Assembly: GCA_947480375.1 (NCBI GenBank)
Contig: CANKCX010000025.1
Location: 1 to 7,818, forward strand
Reading direction: 5' to 3'
Length of the DNA stretch: 7,818 bases
DNA from: Actinomycetota bacterium
GTDB taxonomy: Bacteria; Actinomycetota; Actinomycetes; Nanopelagicales; Nanopelagicaceae
Under the pieces are notes generated by a model, which had not been told where the DNA came from, made no database searches, and saw nothing but the letters and a program-made list of their open reading frames with translations. The position numbers and the translations under genes are program-made. This document shows positions 1 through 6,581 of the stretch, piece by piece. Each line of letters opens with the position of its first letter. Position 1 is the first letter of the stretch.

Positions 1-13
1 CCATTAAATTCAT
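1..13 (-). CDS. Start of an unidentified gene under riboswitch control (first four codons only)
   Basis: An ATG at 13..11 on the minus strand opens a frame reading MNLM before the window ends. The start is chosen because a good Shine-Dalgarno sequence, AAAGGGG at 27..21, lies 7 bases upstream. An alternative in-frame-unrelated ATG at 39..37 sits inside the conserved riboswitch loop and has no ribosome binding site. Nothing in four codons identifies the product. Because the leader is a TPP-class riboswitch, a thiamine-related function such as a thiamine or pyrimidine-precursor transporter, a salvage kinase or a biosynthetic enzyme is the reasonable guess. That is inference only. The gene follows crtB on the same strand and may be co-transcribed with it. 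Confidence 0.5.
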
Positions 14-16
14 CGA

Positions 17-105
17 TTAACCCCTTTCCAATTCGCATTACCGAACTGGTACTACGGTCGATCTGAATTTCAGATCCTCTCAGCCAATTACTCGGCTCCC
101 GTTAG
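17..105 (-). promoter_or_regulatory. TPP-class (THI-box) riboswitch, with an atypical pyrophosphate arm
   Basis: Read on the minus strand, the 108-base leader between the crtB stop and the next ATG carries the THI-box landmarks in order. ACGGGAGCC is followed by GGCTGAGAGG, an accessory hairpin, GACCGT, then a terminal hairpin with loop GTAATG. Visible pairings: P2 ACGG (102..99) with CCGT (57..54); P3 AGCC (97..94) with GGCT (85..82), next to the CTGAGA pyrimidine-binding element (83..78); accessory stem GATCTG (76..71) with CAGATC (65..60); P4/P5 CCAGTTCG (49..42) with CGAATTGG (35..28). A short closing P1, TAAC (104..101) with GTTA (21..18), shares two bases with P2. The 3' end of the aptamer runs into the Shine-Dalgarno sequence, so control is probably at translation initiation. 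The unpaired bases that normally flank P5 differ from the family consensus (see findings). A TAGTTT at 124..119 could be a -10 element, but no -35 is visible, so transcription may simply continue from crtB. Confidence 0.82.
21..27 (-). promoter_or_regulatory. Shine-Dalgarno sequence overlapping the riboswitch 3' end
   Basis: AAAGGGG lies 7 bases before the ATG at 13..11. It is the clearest ribosome binding site in the window; most other genes here rely on stop/start coupling or appear leaderless. It directly follows the 3' strand of the P4/P5 hairpin, and its last G can take part in the closing P1 pairing. Ligand binding could therefore hide it. Confidence 0.7.
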
Positions 106-121
106 CCCTTACGCTAGCAAA

Positions 122-1021
122 CTATCGCGCTGCGCGAGCCCTTAGTAGCGCAGGAAAAGCAACTTTTATTCTGCGCCAACTTGAAGTCTTGGCTCGTTTC
201 TCAAAGATTTGATAATCAATTTTCTCGACTTCATCAACAATTCCACAGTACAACTCGGAGGCAGCCTCGATACAGGGCCGAGATTCTGGTGCGAGCAATG
301 CAATCCCAGGAGCAGCCTCTTGTTGTAGGCGGCGAACTCTGGCTATTTGTTCTTTCAGCGCAGACTTAATTTGTGGGGTCAAAATTCGCTCTTCAAGCAT
401 TTCATGAGTTACGCCATGAGCGCTTAACTCTTCAATCGGTAGATAAATTCTTCCACGATCAAGATCTTCACCAACATCGCGAATAAAGTTTGCAAGTTGA
501 AATGCGGTGCCAAGTTTCTCGGCGGCAGCAAGAGCATCTGGCGAGCTTGACCCCAGAATTGGCAGCATTTCTAGCCCAATCACGCTGGCAGATCCATAAA
601 CGTATTCCATTAAATCTGAATAAGTTTGATACTCGCTAACGGTTAGATCCATTGTCATTGAATGCAGAAAAGCTTCGAAGTATGCAATCGGAATTTCAAA
701 TCGATTTACAGTATCGACTAAAGCTCTTCCAATATGGTCGTTGCTTCGCCCACTCTTAATATCTTGCAAGACCTGATTGCCCCAAGTTGCAAGCTCGGCA
801 GCCTTTTCATCATCTGTAAGTGTTGAATTCAAATCATCAACAATCTCATCGGCATATCTAGCAAAGCCATACAACGCATGCACGAATGGACGCTTTGCTG
901 GTGGCAAGAGCAGAGTCGCAAGATAATAAGTTTTTCCGTGCAGTGAATTTAGCCTTTTACATTCGGCATAGGATTCCTGAAGTTTTGGATCCAAGATGCC
1001 GGCTGCAATTAATTCTTTCAT
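122..1021 (-). CDS. crtB: Phytoene synthase (CrtB)
   Basis: Condenses two geranylgeranyl diphosphates head to head, through prephytoene diphosphate, into phytoene, the first committed C40 carotenoid. The 299-residue protein is a normal length for bacterial CrtB and is all-helical in type. Both Mg-binding aspartate motifs of the squalene/phytoene synthase family are present: DEIVD at residues 58-62 and DVGED at 182-186, the latter inside the signature ANFIRDVGEDLDRGRIYLP. The substrate-site YGSASVIG segment is at 142-149. The ATG at 1021..1019 directly follows the crtI stop (TAAATG) with no clear Shine-Dalgarno sequence, so translation is probably coupled to crtI. It is the last crt gene of the crtE-crtI-crtB operon. 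Squalene synthase-like enzymes share the fold, but the motif spacing and the neighbours make CrtB near certain. Confidence 0.95.
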   Translation of the reverse strand: MKELIAAGILDPKLQESYAECKRLNSLHGKTYYLATLLLPPAKRPFVHALYGFARYADEIVDDLNSTLTDDEKAAELATWGNQVLQDIKSGRSNDHIGRALVDTVNRFEIPIAYFEAFLHSMTMDLTVSEYQTYSDLMEYVYGSASVIGLEMLPILGSSSPDALAAAEKLGTAFQLANFIRDVGEDLDRGRIYLPIEELSAHGVTHEMLEERILTPQIKSALKEQIARVRRLQQEAAPGIALLAPESRPCIEAASELYCGIVDEVEKIDYQIFEKRAKTSSWRRIKVAFPALLRARAAR

Positions 1022-2506
1022 TTACTTAACAGGTCCAACTATTCGTTCGGCTGCAAGGCGTCCTGAAATTAAAACCATTGGGACTCCAACACCAGGTTGG
1101 GTACCAGAACCAGCAAATACAACATTCTCAAAACCCTTGGCCATATTTCTTGGTCTAAAAGGTCCGGTTTGAAAGAAGGTATGTGCGCTAGCAAAAGGTG
1201 CGCCTTCTTCCATGCCTTGATTCTTCCAATCGAGGGGAGTGGTCATATGTTCAACTTCGATCGAATCTGCAAAGCCGTCGTATCCACGTTCTTCCATGGT
1301 TCGCAGCATCTGATCGCGATACTTTGATGCCGTAGTCTTCCAATCAATATCTGCTGAAAGATTAGGCGTAGGAAAGAGAACGTAATAAGAATGTTTTCCT
1401 GCAGGCGCTAAATCTTTATCGTCATGTGTCGGAACCGTAACAAGCAGGCTTGGATCAGTCATTAAAGTTTTCTTCTTGATTAATTCATCGAAGACGCCAT
1501 CCCACGATTTTCCAAAGTGAATATTGTGATGGGCCAATCTGTCATAGCTCTTATTAGAGCCAACTAAAAGGGTTACGCAAGAAGGAGAGTAAGTAAGGCG
1601 CTTAACAGATGGCGGAGTTTTTCCCAATAATTCACGCCAAGCAACCGGTAAATCTGGATTCAAAATTACTGCATCGCATTCAATGCGATCGCCATTTTCG
1701 GTAATAACTGCGCGGGCCCGTCCACCAGAATGTTCGATTGTCGAAACTGTTTGGTTGTATTTGAATTCAACACCGTGTTTTGCGGCGGCACCTGCAAGCG
1801 CGCGAGGCAGTGCATGCATTCCACCCTTAGGGAAGAAGACGCCATTAACCGAATCCATGTATGCAATGACGGCATAAATTGCTAGAGCCTGTTGAGGACT
1901 TACGCCGGCGTACATAGCTTGAAAAGAGTAAACCTTTTGTGTCCGTGGATCCTTAAGGAAGTCATTTACTTTAGGTGCAAGTCTGCGGAAGCCACCAAGC
2001 GCAACAAGTCTGGCCAAGTTTGGAGTCAATAAATTAAGTGGTGAATCAATATTGCGATCAATGAAATCTTTCATCTCATATTTATAAAGTTTGGTTACAA
2101 AATCTACATACTTTCCATAGCCCGCAGCTTCATCAGGGCCGATAACGTTTCTGATCTCTTCTTGCATTCGGCCAGTTTCGGCATGAACATCCAAAGTTGA
2201 ACCATCATGGTAGAAAGCCCGATAGAGCGGTTTAAGTGGAAGTAATTCCATCCAATCCTTTAGTTCTTCGCCTACGCAAGAAAGCGCATCTTGAATCAGA
2301 TCCGGCATTGTTAAAACAGTTGGACCAGTATCAAATGAGTAGCCATCTTTATTAAGTAATCCATTGCGACCGCCCGGAACGCCTTCGCGTTCGATGACGG
2401 TAACTTTGCGACCTGCACCAGCAAGACGGAGGGCAGCGCTTAATCCACCAAGTCCGGCACCAACTATTACAACGTGATCTGTCGGGCCTTTAACGCGTGC
2501 TGACAT
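1022..2506 (-). CDS. crtI: Phytoene desaturase (CrtI)
   Basis: FAD-dependent CrtI-type desaturase/isomerase that introduces double bases stepwise into phytoene, giving lycopene or an intermediate such as neurosporene. The 494-residue protein is typical for the family. An N-terminal dinucleotide-binding fold is visible at residues 12-40, with GAGLGG at 16-21 and the acidic ribose-binding residue in VIER. It is followed by the conserved GGRNG and DTGPTVLTMP segments. The C-terminal bacterial phytoene desaturase signature is at about 464-483 (FAGSGTQPGVGVPMVLISGR). The start at ATG 2506..2504 places the FAD fold near the N-terminus as expected, 14 bp after the crtE stop. The number of desaturation steps cannot be read from sequence. 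Its position between crtE and crtB, and its closer match to the classical signature, make it the primary desaturase, as opposed to the paralogue at 5082-6581. Confidence 0.93.
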   Translation of the reverse strand: MSARVKGPTDHVVIVGAGLGGLSAALRLAGAGRKVTVIEREGVPGGRNGLLNKDGYSFDTGPTVLTMPDLIQDALSCVGEELKDWMELLPLKPLYRAFYHDGSTLDVHAETGRMQEEIRNVIGPDEAAGYGKYVDFVTKLYKYEMKDFIDRNIDSPLNLLTPNLARLVALGGFRRLAPKVNDFLKDPRTQKVYSFQAMYAGVSPQQALAIYAVIAYMDSVNGVFFPKGGMHALPRALAGAAAKHGVEFKYNQTVSTIEHSGGRARAVITENGDRIECDAVILNPDLPVAWRELLGKTPPSVKRLTYSPSCVTLLVGSNKSYDRLAHHNIHFGKSWDGVFDELIKKKTLMTDPSLLVTVPTHDDKDLAPAGKHSYYVLFPTPNLSADIDWKTTASKYRDQMLRTMEERGYDGFADSIEVEHMTTPLDWKNQGMEEGAPFASAHTFFQTGPFRPRNMAKGFENVVFAGSGTQPGVGVPMVLISGRLAAERIVGPVK

Positions 2507-2520
2507 TTAATTTCCAATTC

Positions 2521-3594
2521 CTAAAGTTTTCGGACGGTGACAATTGTGAGAAGTTGTGTCAATGCACTCTTTGCCAATGGCTCAATTTCACCATGTTCTA
2601 AGGCAGATTGCGCGCTGGAAGTTAGTGAAGTAATCAGATCTTCGACTTCAGAAATTGCGCCAGTTTCTACGATAATTGCCCGAACTTCTTCAACTTGTGC
2701 CAAAGTTAAATTGGGATTTCCAAGCGCACTATTTATTGCTGCCTTGGATTTTGCATCGGATAGCTCCATAGTTTTGGCCAACAAGACGGTGCGTTTCCCT
2801 TCACGTAAATCATCGCCAGCAGGCTTACCTGTTTCTTCCGGATTACCAAAAATTCCTAGTACATCATCTCTAAGTTGGAAAGCCTCGCCAAGTGGCAAAC
2901 CGTAATCAGAGTAAGACTTCATGAGTTTGGAATTAGCGCCACCAAGTGCGGCACCAAAATGCAGCGGACGTTCAATTGTGTATTTGCCTGATTTATATCG
3001 AGCCACTTTGAGAGATCGTTCTACAGATTCAGAAGCAAGCGCTTGTTCGTACACATCTAGATATTGTCCAGCCATCAATTCAACGCGCATCTCATCGTAC
3101 ATTGGAAGCGCGGCAAGCAAAACATTTCCATCGATTCCAGATTGGTGAAGCATCTTTGCTGACCAAACCAGAGCCAAATCACCAAGCAAGATCGCGGAGG
3201 AAATGCCAAATTGTTCCGCCGATCCACTTAATTTATTTATCTTGTGCATTGCTTCAAACGCTCTGTGAATTGCAGGTGCACCTCTTCGAGTATCTGATGC
3301 ATCCATAACATCGTCATGCATAAGGGCGCAGACATGAACTAATTCCAATGCGGCACAGGCACGCAAGATTTCGATTGTCGGCTTGCTTCCAGTACCCAAA
3401 AATCCGATGTAAGCAAAGAGAGGACGCAACCGTTTTCCGCTATCTAGTAAGAAGCGTTCCATTGCTGATGCGACAGGGGCTAGTTCGGAGGCAATCTCAT
3501 TTAAATACTTGTTCTCGGCAGCAACGAAATTAAGGAGTTCTTTATTTACTAAATCGCGAATCTCTTTTAGGTCAGAGGTAGCGGAAAAATTCAC
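2521..3594 (-). CDS. crtE: Polyprenyl diphosphate synthase, probably geranylgeranyl diphosphate synthase (CrtE/IdsA type)
   Basis: Trans-prenyltransferase that elongates allylic diphosphates with isopentenyl diphosphate, supplying GGPP to the adjacent crtB. The 357 residues fit actinobacterial IdsA/CrtE enzymes. Visible motifs: GKRLRP at 53-58 (pyrophosphate binding); the first aspartate-rich motif DDVMD at 94-98, followed by the RRG pair; and the second motif QLRDDVLG at 240-247. The last Asp of that second motif is Gly, a variation I associate with actinobacterial homologues. Small residues (Cys, Ala) five and four positions before DDVMD leave chain length open. GGPP is inferred from the operon. 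Translation starts with GTG at 3594..3592; no upstream in-frame ATG fits. No Shine-Dalgarno sequence is evident, and a TACCCT box 6 bases upstream suggests a leaderless mRNA. It is the first gene of the crtE-crtI-crtB operon. Confidence 0.9.
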   Translation of the reverse strand: MNFSATSDLKEIRDLVNKELLNFVAAENKYLNEIASELAPVASAMERFLLDSGKRLRPLFAYIGFLGTGSKPTIEILRACAALELVHVCALMHDDVMDASDTRRGAPAIHRAFEAMHKINKLSGSAEQFGISSAILLGDLALVWSAKMLHQSGIDGNVLLAALPMYDEMRVELMAGQYLDVYEQALASESVERSLKVARYKSGKYTIERPLHFGAALGGANSKLMKSYSDYGLPLGEAFQLRDDVLGIFGNPEETGKPAGDDLREGKRTVLLAKTMELSDAKSKAAINSALGNPNLTLAQVEEVRAIIVETGAISEVEDLITSLTSSAQSALEHGEIEPLAKSALTQLLTIVTVRKL

Positions 3595-3618
3595 GCCGTA
3601 AGGGTAACCTGACTCGCT
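3595..3618. promoter_or_regulatory. Divergent promoter region between crtE and metF, probably leaderless in both directions
   Basis: Only 24 bp separate the two divergent start codons. On the plus strand TAACCT (3605-3610) fits the TAnnnT -10 pattern and would start transcription at or within a couple of bases of the metF ATG. On the minus strand TACCCT (3606..3601) would start transcription at the crtE GTG. The two hexamers overlap by two bases around the odd palindrome GGTAACC. No -35 of consensus type is visible for either, and neither gene has a Shine-Dalgarno sequence. The site assignment is inference. Confidence 0.45.
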
Positions 3619-4476
3619 ATGGAACGCATGACGGTCTCGGTTGAATTCTTTCCGCCGAAGGATGACGCGGGAGAAGCGCGCCTTTGGGAGGCTAGTTCGG
3701 CCCTTGAATCCATATCACCGGATTTTATTTCGGTGACTTATGGCGCCGGTGGAAGTACTCGCGATCGCACGATTCAAATCACAAAAGAAATCACTAAACG
3801 CACGGGGCGAAGCACGGTTGCACATCTAACTTGTGTGGGTTCGACTAAAGATGAGCTCATTCAAATTCTTAACCAATATAAGAACGCTGGGATAAAAACT
3901 ATTTTGGCTTTGCGTGGCGATCCCGTTGGGGGACCAACAGCAAATTGGGTTACGACACCAGGTGGCTTTGATTATTCAGAGCAGTTGGTTGAACTTGCAA
4001 TCTCGCAAGGTGGATTTGAAGTTGGGGTTGCAGCATTTCCAGATGGGCATCCAGCAAGCGGTGGAAATATTACGAAAGATATTGATGTTCTTATTCGCAA
4101 AGAACAACTTGGTGCAACCTTCGCTACAACTCAATTCTTCTTTGAAAGTTCAAAATGGCAGAACTTGGTTACGAAATTAGAAGCACGTGGTTCAAAATTG
4201 CCAGTTATCGCCGGAATCTTGCCAATTACTAATGTAAAACAATTGCAGCGCATGGCAGAACTTAATGGCACTCCGATTCCAGAAACTATTTCTAAAGCTT
4301 TCACCGGAATTGCAGATGATCCAGAATCGGTAAGAAAAGTTGGTATCGAGCTTGCGACAAAATTTTGTGAAGAGTTAATAGCCCTTAAAGTTCCAGGTTT
4401 ACATTTTTACACAATGAATAATTCATTGGCCACCTTAGAAATCTGCAACAACCTTGGGCTAACAAACCGTGGATAA
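3619..4476 (+). CDS. metF: 5,10-methylenetetrahydrofolate reductase (MetF)
   Basis: Flavin-dependent cytosolic enzyme reducing 5,10-methylene-THF to 5-methyl-THF, the methyl donor for methionine synthesis. The 285 residues form a single TIM-barrel catalytic domain, as in E. coli MetF (about 296). Visible family landmarks: SVEFFPP near the N-terminus (Glu9 matches the catalytic acid of E. coli MetF), FISVTYGAGG, AHLTCVG, ALRGDP (Asp101, flavin and folate site), TTQFFF (Gln172), the GILPI segment and the C-terminal HFYTMN. The N-terminus is short. ATG 3619 is used here and fits a leaderless transcript; ATG 3628, starting MTVSVEFF, is an equally possible start that still keeps the catalytic Glu. 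The gene is divergent from crtE and overlaps the next gene by 8 bases. Confidence 0.94.
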   Translation: MERMTVSVEFFPPKDDAGEARLWEASSALESISPDFISVTYGAGGSTRDRTIQITKEITKRTGRSTVAHLTCVGSTKDELIQILNQYKNAGIKTILALRGDPVGGPTANWVTTPGGFDYSEQLVELAISQGGFEVGVAAFPDGHPASGGNITKDIDVLIRKEQLGATFATTQFFFESSKWQNLVTKLEARGSKLPVIAGILPITNVKQLQRMAELNGTPIPETISKAFTGIADDPESVRKVGIELATKFCEELIALKVPGLHFYTMNNSLATLEICNNLGLTNRG

Positions 4477-5089
4477 GAAAGAATTTTTTGCAACTTGGTC
4501 CAAATTACATGGTGGCGCAAAGATTGAAGGAGCAGTAAAAGCTTGGCTCAATATTTCTTTTGCAAGTGTTAGACCGCTTGCGAGAATCGGAGTTACTCCG
4601 AATATTCTGACGCTAGCTGGTCTATTTTTTGCAGTTGCACTTTGGATGTTTCCAAGTAGCTGGCCCGCGGTTATTTTCTTAGTTCTTTCGTTATTCTTCG
4701 ATGGAATAGATGGATCACTTGCGATAGTCACACGCGTTACTTCTAAATTCGGAGCCTTTACGGATTCATTTGTTGATCGCCTATCGGAACTTTTTTGGGC
4801 ACTTGCACTTTATAAACTAGGTGCGCCAGTAATACTGATATTTATTGCACTTCTTGCAACTTTCACCCAGGAATACATGAGAGCCCGCAGCGGCGGTCTT
4901 GGTCACGATGAAGTTGGGGTTGTGACTATTTGCGAGCGACCGGTTCGAGCCAGTCTGATCTTTATCGCGTTGATTTTAAATCTAATCGGATTCGAATTAT
5001 TTGATTGGATCACAGCGGCTTGGACGGTAATGCAGGGTATTTCCTTAGCTCAATTAACCATCAGTACCTACAAGAGATTAACTATTTAG
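4469..5089 (+). CDS. CDP-alcohol phosphatidyltransferase (PgsA/PIP-synthase-like integral membrane protein)
   Basis: Membrane enzyme of the family that transfers a phosphatidyl group from CDP-diacylglycerol to an alcohol such as glycerol phosphate or inositol phosphate. The 206-residue protein has an amphipathic N-terminus and several hydrophobic segments (about 42-61, 66-77, 105-130, 158-176, 180-195). The CDP-OH-P motif runs from residue 78 to 103 with all four metal-binding aspartates in register: Asp78, Asp81, Asp99, Asp103, plus Gly82 and Gly95. The arginine normally following the motif's Ala is Ile86 (ATA at 4724-4726). Later YMRARSGG and CERPVR segments resemble those of actinobacterial PgsA homologues. 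The acceptor alcohol cannot be assigned. The GTG start at 4469 overlaps the end of metF by 8 bases (GTGGATAA), implying coupling. The 3' end overlaps the convergent desaturase by 8 bp. Confidence 0.82.
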   Translation: MDKKEFFATWSKLHGGAKIEGAVKAWLNISFASVRPLARIGVTPNILTLAGLFFAVALWMFPSSWPAVIFLVLSLFFDGIDGSLAIVTRVTSKFGAFTDSFVDRLSELFWALALYKLGAPVILIFIALLATFTQEYMRARSGGLGHDEVGVVTICERPVRASLIFIALILNLIGFELFDWITAAWTVMQGISLAQLTISTYKRLTI

Positions 5090-6581
5090 CCGATCCAATT
5101 GCGTCAGCAACAATCTCGGCGCTGATTCCGACTAAAGGCAATCCGCCACCGGGATGTGCCGAACCACCAACGCAATAAAGATTCAAAAGCGGAGATCTAT
5201 TACTTGCCCGCAAGAATGCCGAACGTGCGCCATTACTCGAAGTTCCATAAATTGAACCACCGGGGGCACCTACGCTGTTCTCTAAATCGTATGGAGATTG
5301 ATACTCCATTACATCCAACCGTTCTGAAACTTTTAGCCCTAGCGCATCGAGCTTGGCAATGATTTTCTTTGCATATTGTTCTGGATTATTTCGCCAATCC
5401 CATCCACCATTTGGTTCATGACGTGGGGCATTAACAAGAACAAACCAAGCCTCTTTTGCTGTGCCCTTAACCATCTGTGAATCAGCAGGGGCGCAGACGT
5501 AGATAGTTGGATCATCAACCGGAATTTTTCTGGTGAAAATATCATCAAATTCGGCATCGTAATCTTTTGGAAAGTAAATCGAATGATGCGGCAATTTTGG
5601 AATGGATCCTGGGTATTTAGAGTTATCTAGTCCCAGGAGCAATGAAAAACCAGCAAGTGACTTTGTTGCCTTTGCTAATTTCTTCCGTTCAGAATTAACA
5701 ACCTTAACTTCGGGCGCCAGCAATTTATTGTAAACAAGTTCGGCATCAGCATTTGCAACTACATAATCAGCTTTAAAAACTTCGCCCAAAGCTTCTACAC
5801 CGGTGGCAAAACCGCCTTCATTGGTAATTCTTGTGACAGGAGTATTTAAATTAAATTCAACGCCTAATTCCCGGCAACGATTTTCAAGAGCAATAGAAAG
5901 TTGCCCAATGCCACCTTTGATATGCCAAGCCCCGAATGAGGATTCAACAAAGGCGATTGTTAAGAGAACCGCCGGAACTTTGCGGGGATCAGAACCTGAA
6001 TAGGTTGCATATCGATCAACAATTTTTGAAAGATATGGATTATCGGTGTACTTGGCAGTGAGAGATCTGAGCGAAGTTAGGGGAGATATAACGCGTAAAT
6101 CCGCTAAAAATTTCTTCCGCTTCAATAGTTTATAAATTGAGGTCAGTTCGGATTCTACGAATGGCCCACGAGAAACGTCCCACATATGTTCTGCCCGTTG
6201 CATCAAGTTGTGCCACTGGTCGCCAGCCTTCTTGCCAAGTACTGACTCAATGGAATCGCAGATTGCTTTTAGCGAAAGATTGGGAAAAGTTAATTGAGTT
6301 TTATCAGCGAAGTTGTATTGGAATGCTGGATCGACTGGTTCTAAATTTAAAATATGTTCGATCCGTTTTCCGGTCTTAAGAAAGAGGTCGCGATATACCG
6401 CAGGAAGCGTTAATAGCGATGGCCCAGTATCAAAAGCGTAATCACCAATCCATTTGGTCTGACACTTTCCACCAGTTCTATCGCTGCTTTCAAATACCAC
6501 AACATCATGTCCCGCTTTTGCTAATCTGGCTGCAGCAGACATGCCACCGATACCAGCGCCAATAACTATTACTTTAGACAT
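5082..6581 (-). CDS. CrtI-family carotenoid desaturase, second copy (CrtD-like candidate)
   Basis: FAD-dependent carotenoid desaturase/oxidoreductase paralogous to the CrtI at 1022-2506. From ATG 6581..6579 it has 499 residues: an FAD-binding fold with GAGIGG at 8-13 and VFES near 29-32, the GGKCQ and DTGPSLLTLP segments, and a C-terminal signature at 470-485 with VGGSAHPGGGLPLVG. The His-Pro-Gly-Gly-Gly form differs from the TQPGVGVP of the first copy and recalls tailoring desaturases (CrtD, 3,4-desaturation of hydrated carotenoids). The start is chosen because TAATG overlaps the glycosyltransferase stop and puts the Rossmann motif at the usual distance. An ATG 24 bases upstream (6605) would add eight atypical residues. 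It is the last gene of the hydratase-glycosyltransferase-desaturase operon. A CrtN- or CrtO-like role is the alternative. Confidence 0.85.
   Translation of the reverse strand: MSKVIVIGAGIGGMSAAARLAKAGHDVVVFESSDRTGGKCQTKWIGDYAFDTGPSLLTLPAVYRDLFLKTGKRIEHILNLEPVDPAFQYNFADKTQLTFPNLSLKAICDSIESVLGKKAGDQWHNLMQRAEHMWDVSRGPFVESELTSIYKLLKRKKFLADLRVISPLTSLRSLTAKYTDNPYLSKIVDRYATYSGSDPRKVPAVLLTIAFVESSFGAWHIKGGIGQLSIALENRCRELGVEFNLNTPVTRITNEGGFATGVEALGEVFKADYVVANADAELVYNKLLAPEVKVVNSERKKLAKATKSLAGFSLLLGLDNSKYPGSIPKLPHHSIYFPKDYDAEFDDIFTRKIPVDDPTIYVCAPADSQMVKGTAKEAWFVLVNAPRHEPNGGWDWRNNPEQYAKKIIAKLDALGLKVSERLDVMEYQSPYDLENSVGAPGGSIYGTSSNGARSAFLRASNRSPLLNLYCVGGSAHPGGGLPLVGISAEIVADAIGSAK

Noticed and set aside
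37..39. ATG on the minus strand at 39..37, in a frame open through the leader, as the start of the left-end gene
   Set aside because: It falls in the conserved TAATG loop of the riboswitch and has no Shine-Dalgarno sequence, whereas ATG 13..11 has AAAGGGG at ideal spacing.
125..137. Hairpin TCGCG-CAG-CGCGA (minus strand) at the end of crtB as a possible terminator
   Set aside because: The stem is only 5 bp, lies in the last crtB codons, and is followed by TAGTTTGC, not a U-tract. It may weakly pause polymerase but is not a supportable terminator.
2537..2905. 122-codon open frame on the plus strand opposite crtE
   Set aside because: It is antisense to well-supported crtE coding sequence, is Ser/Ala/Pro-rich like a complementary-frame shadow, and shows no recognisable domain.
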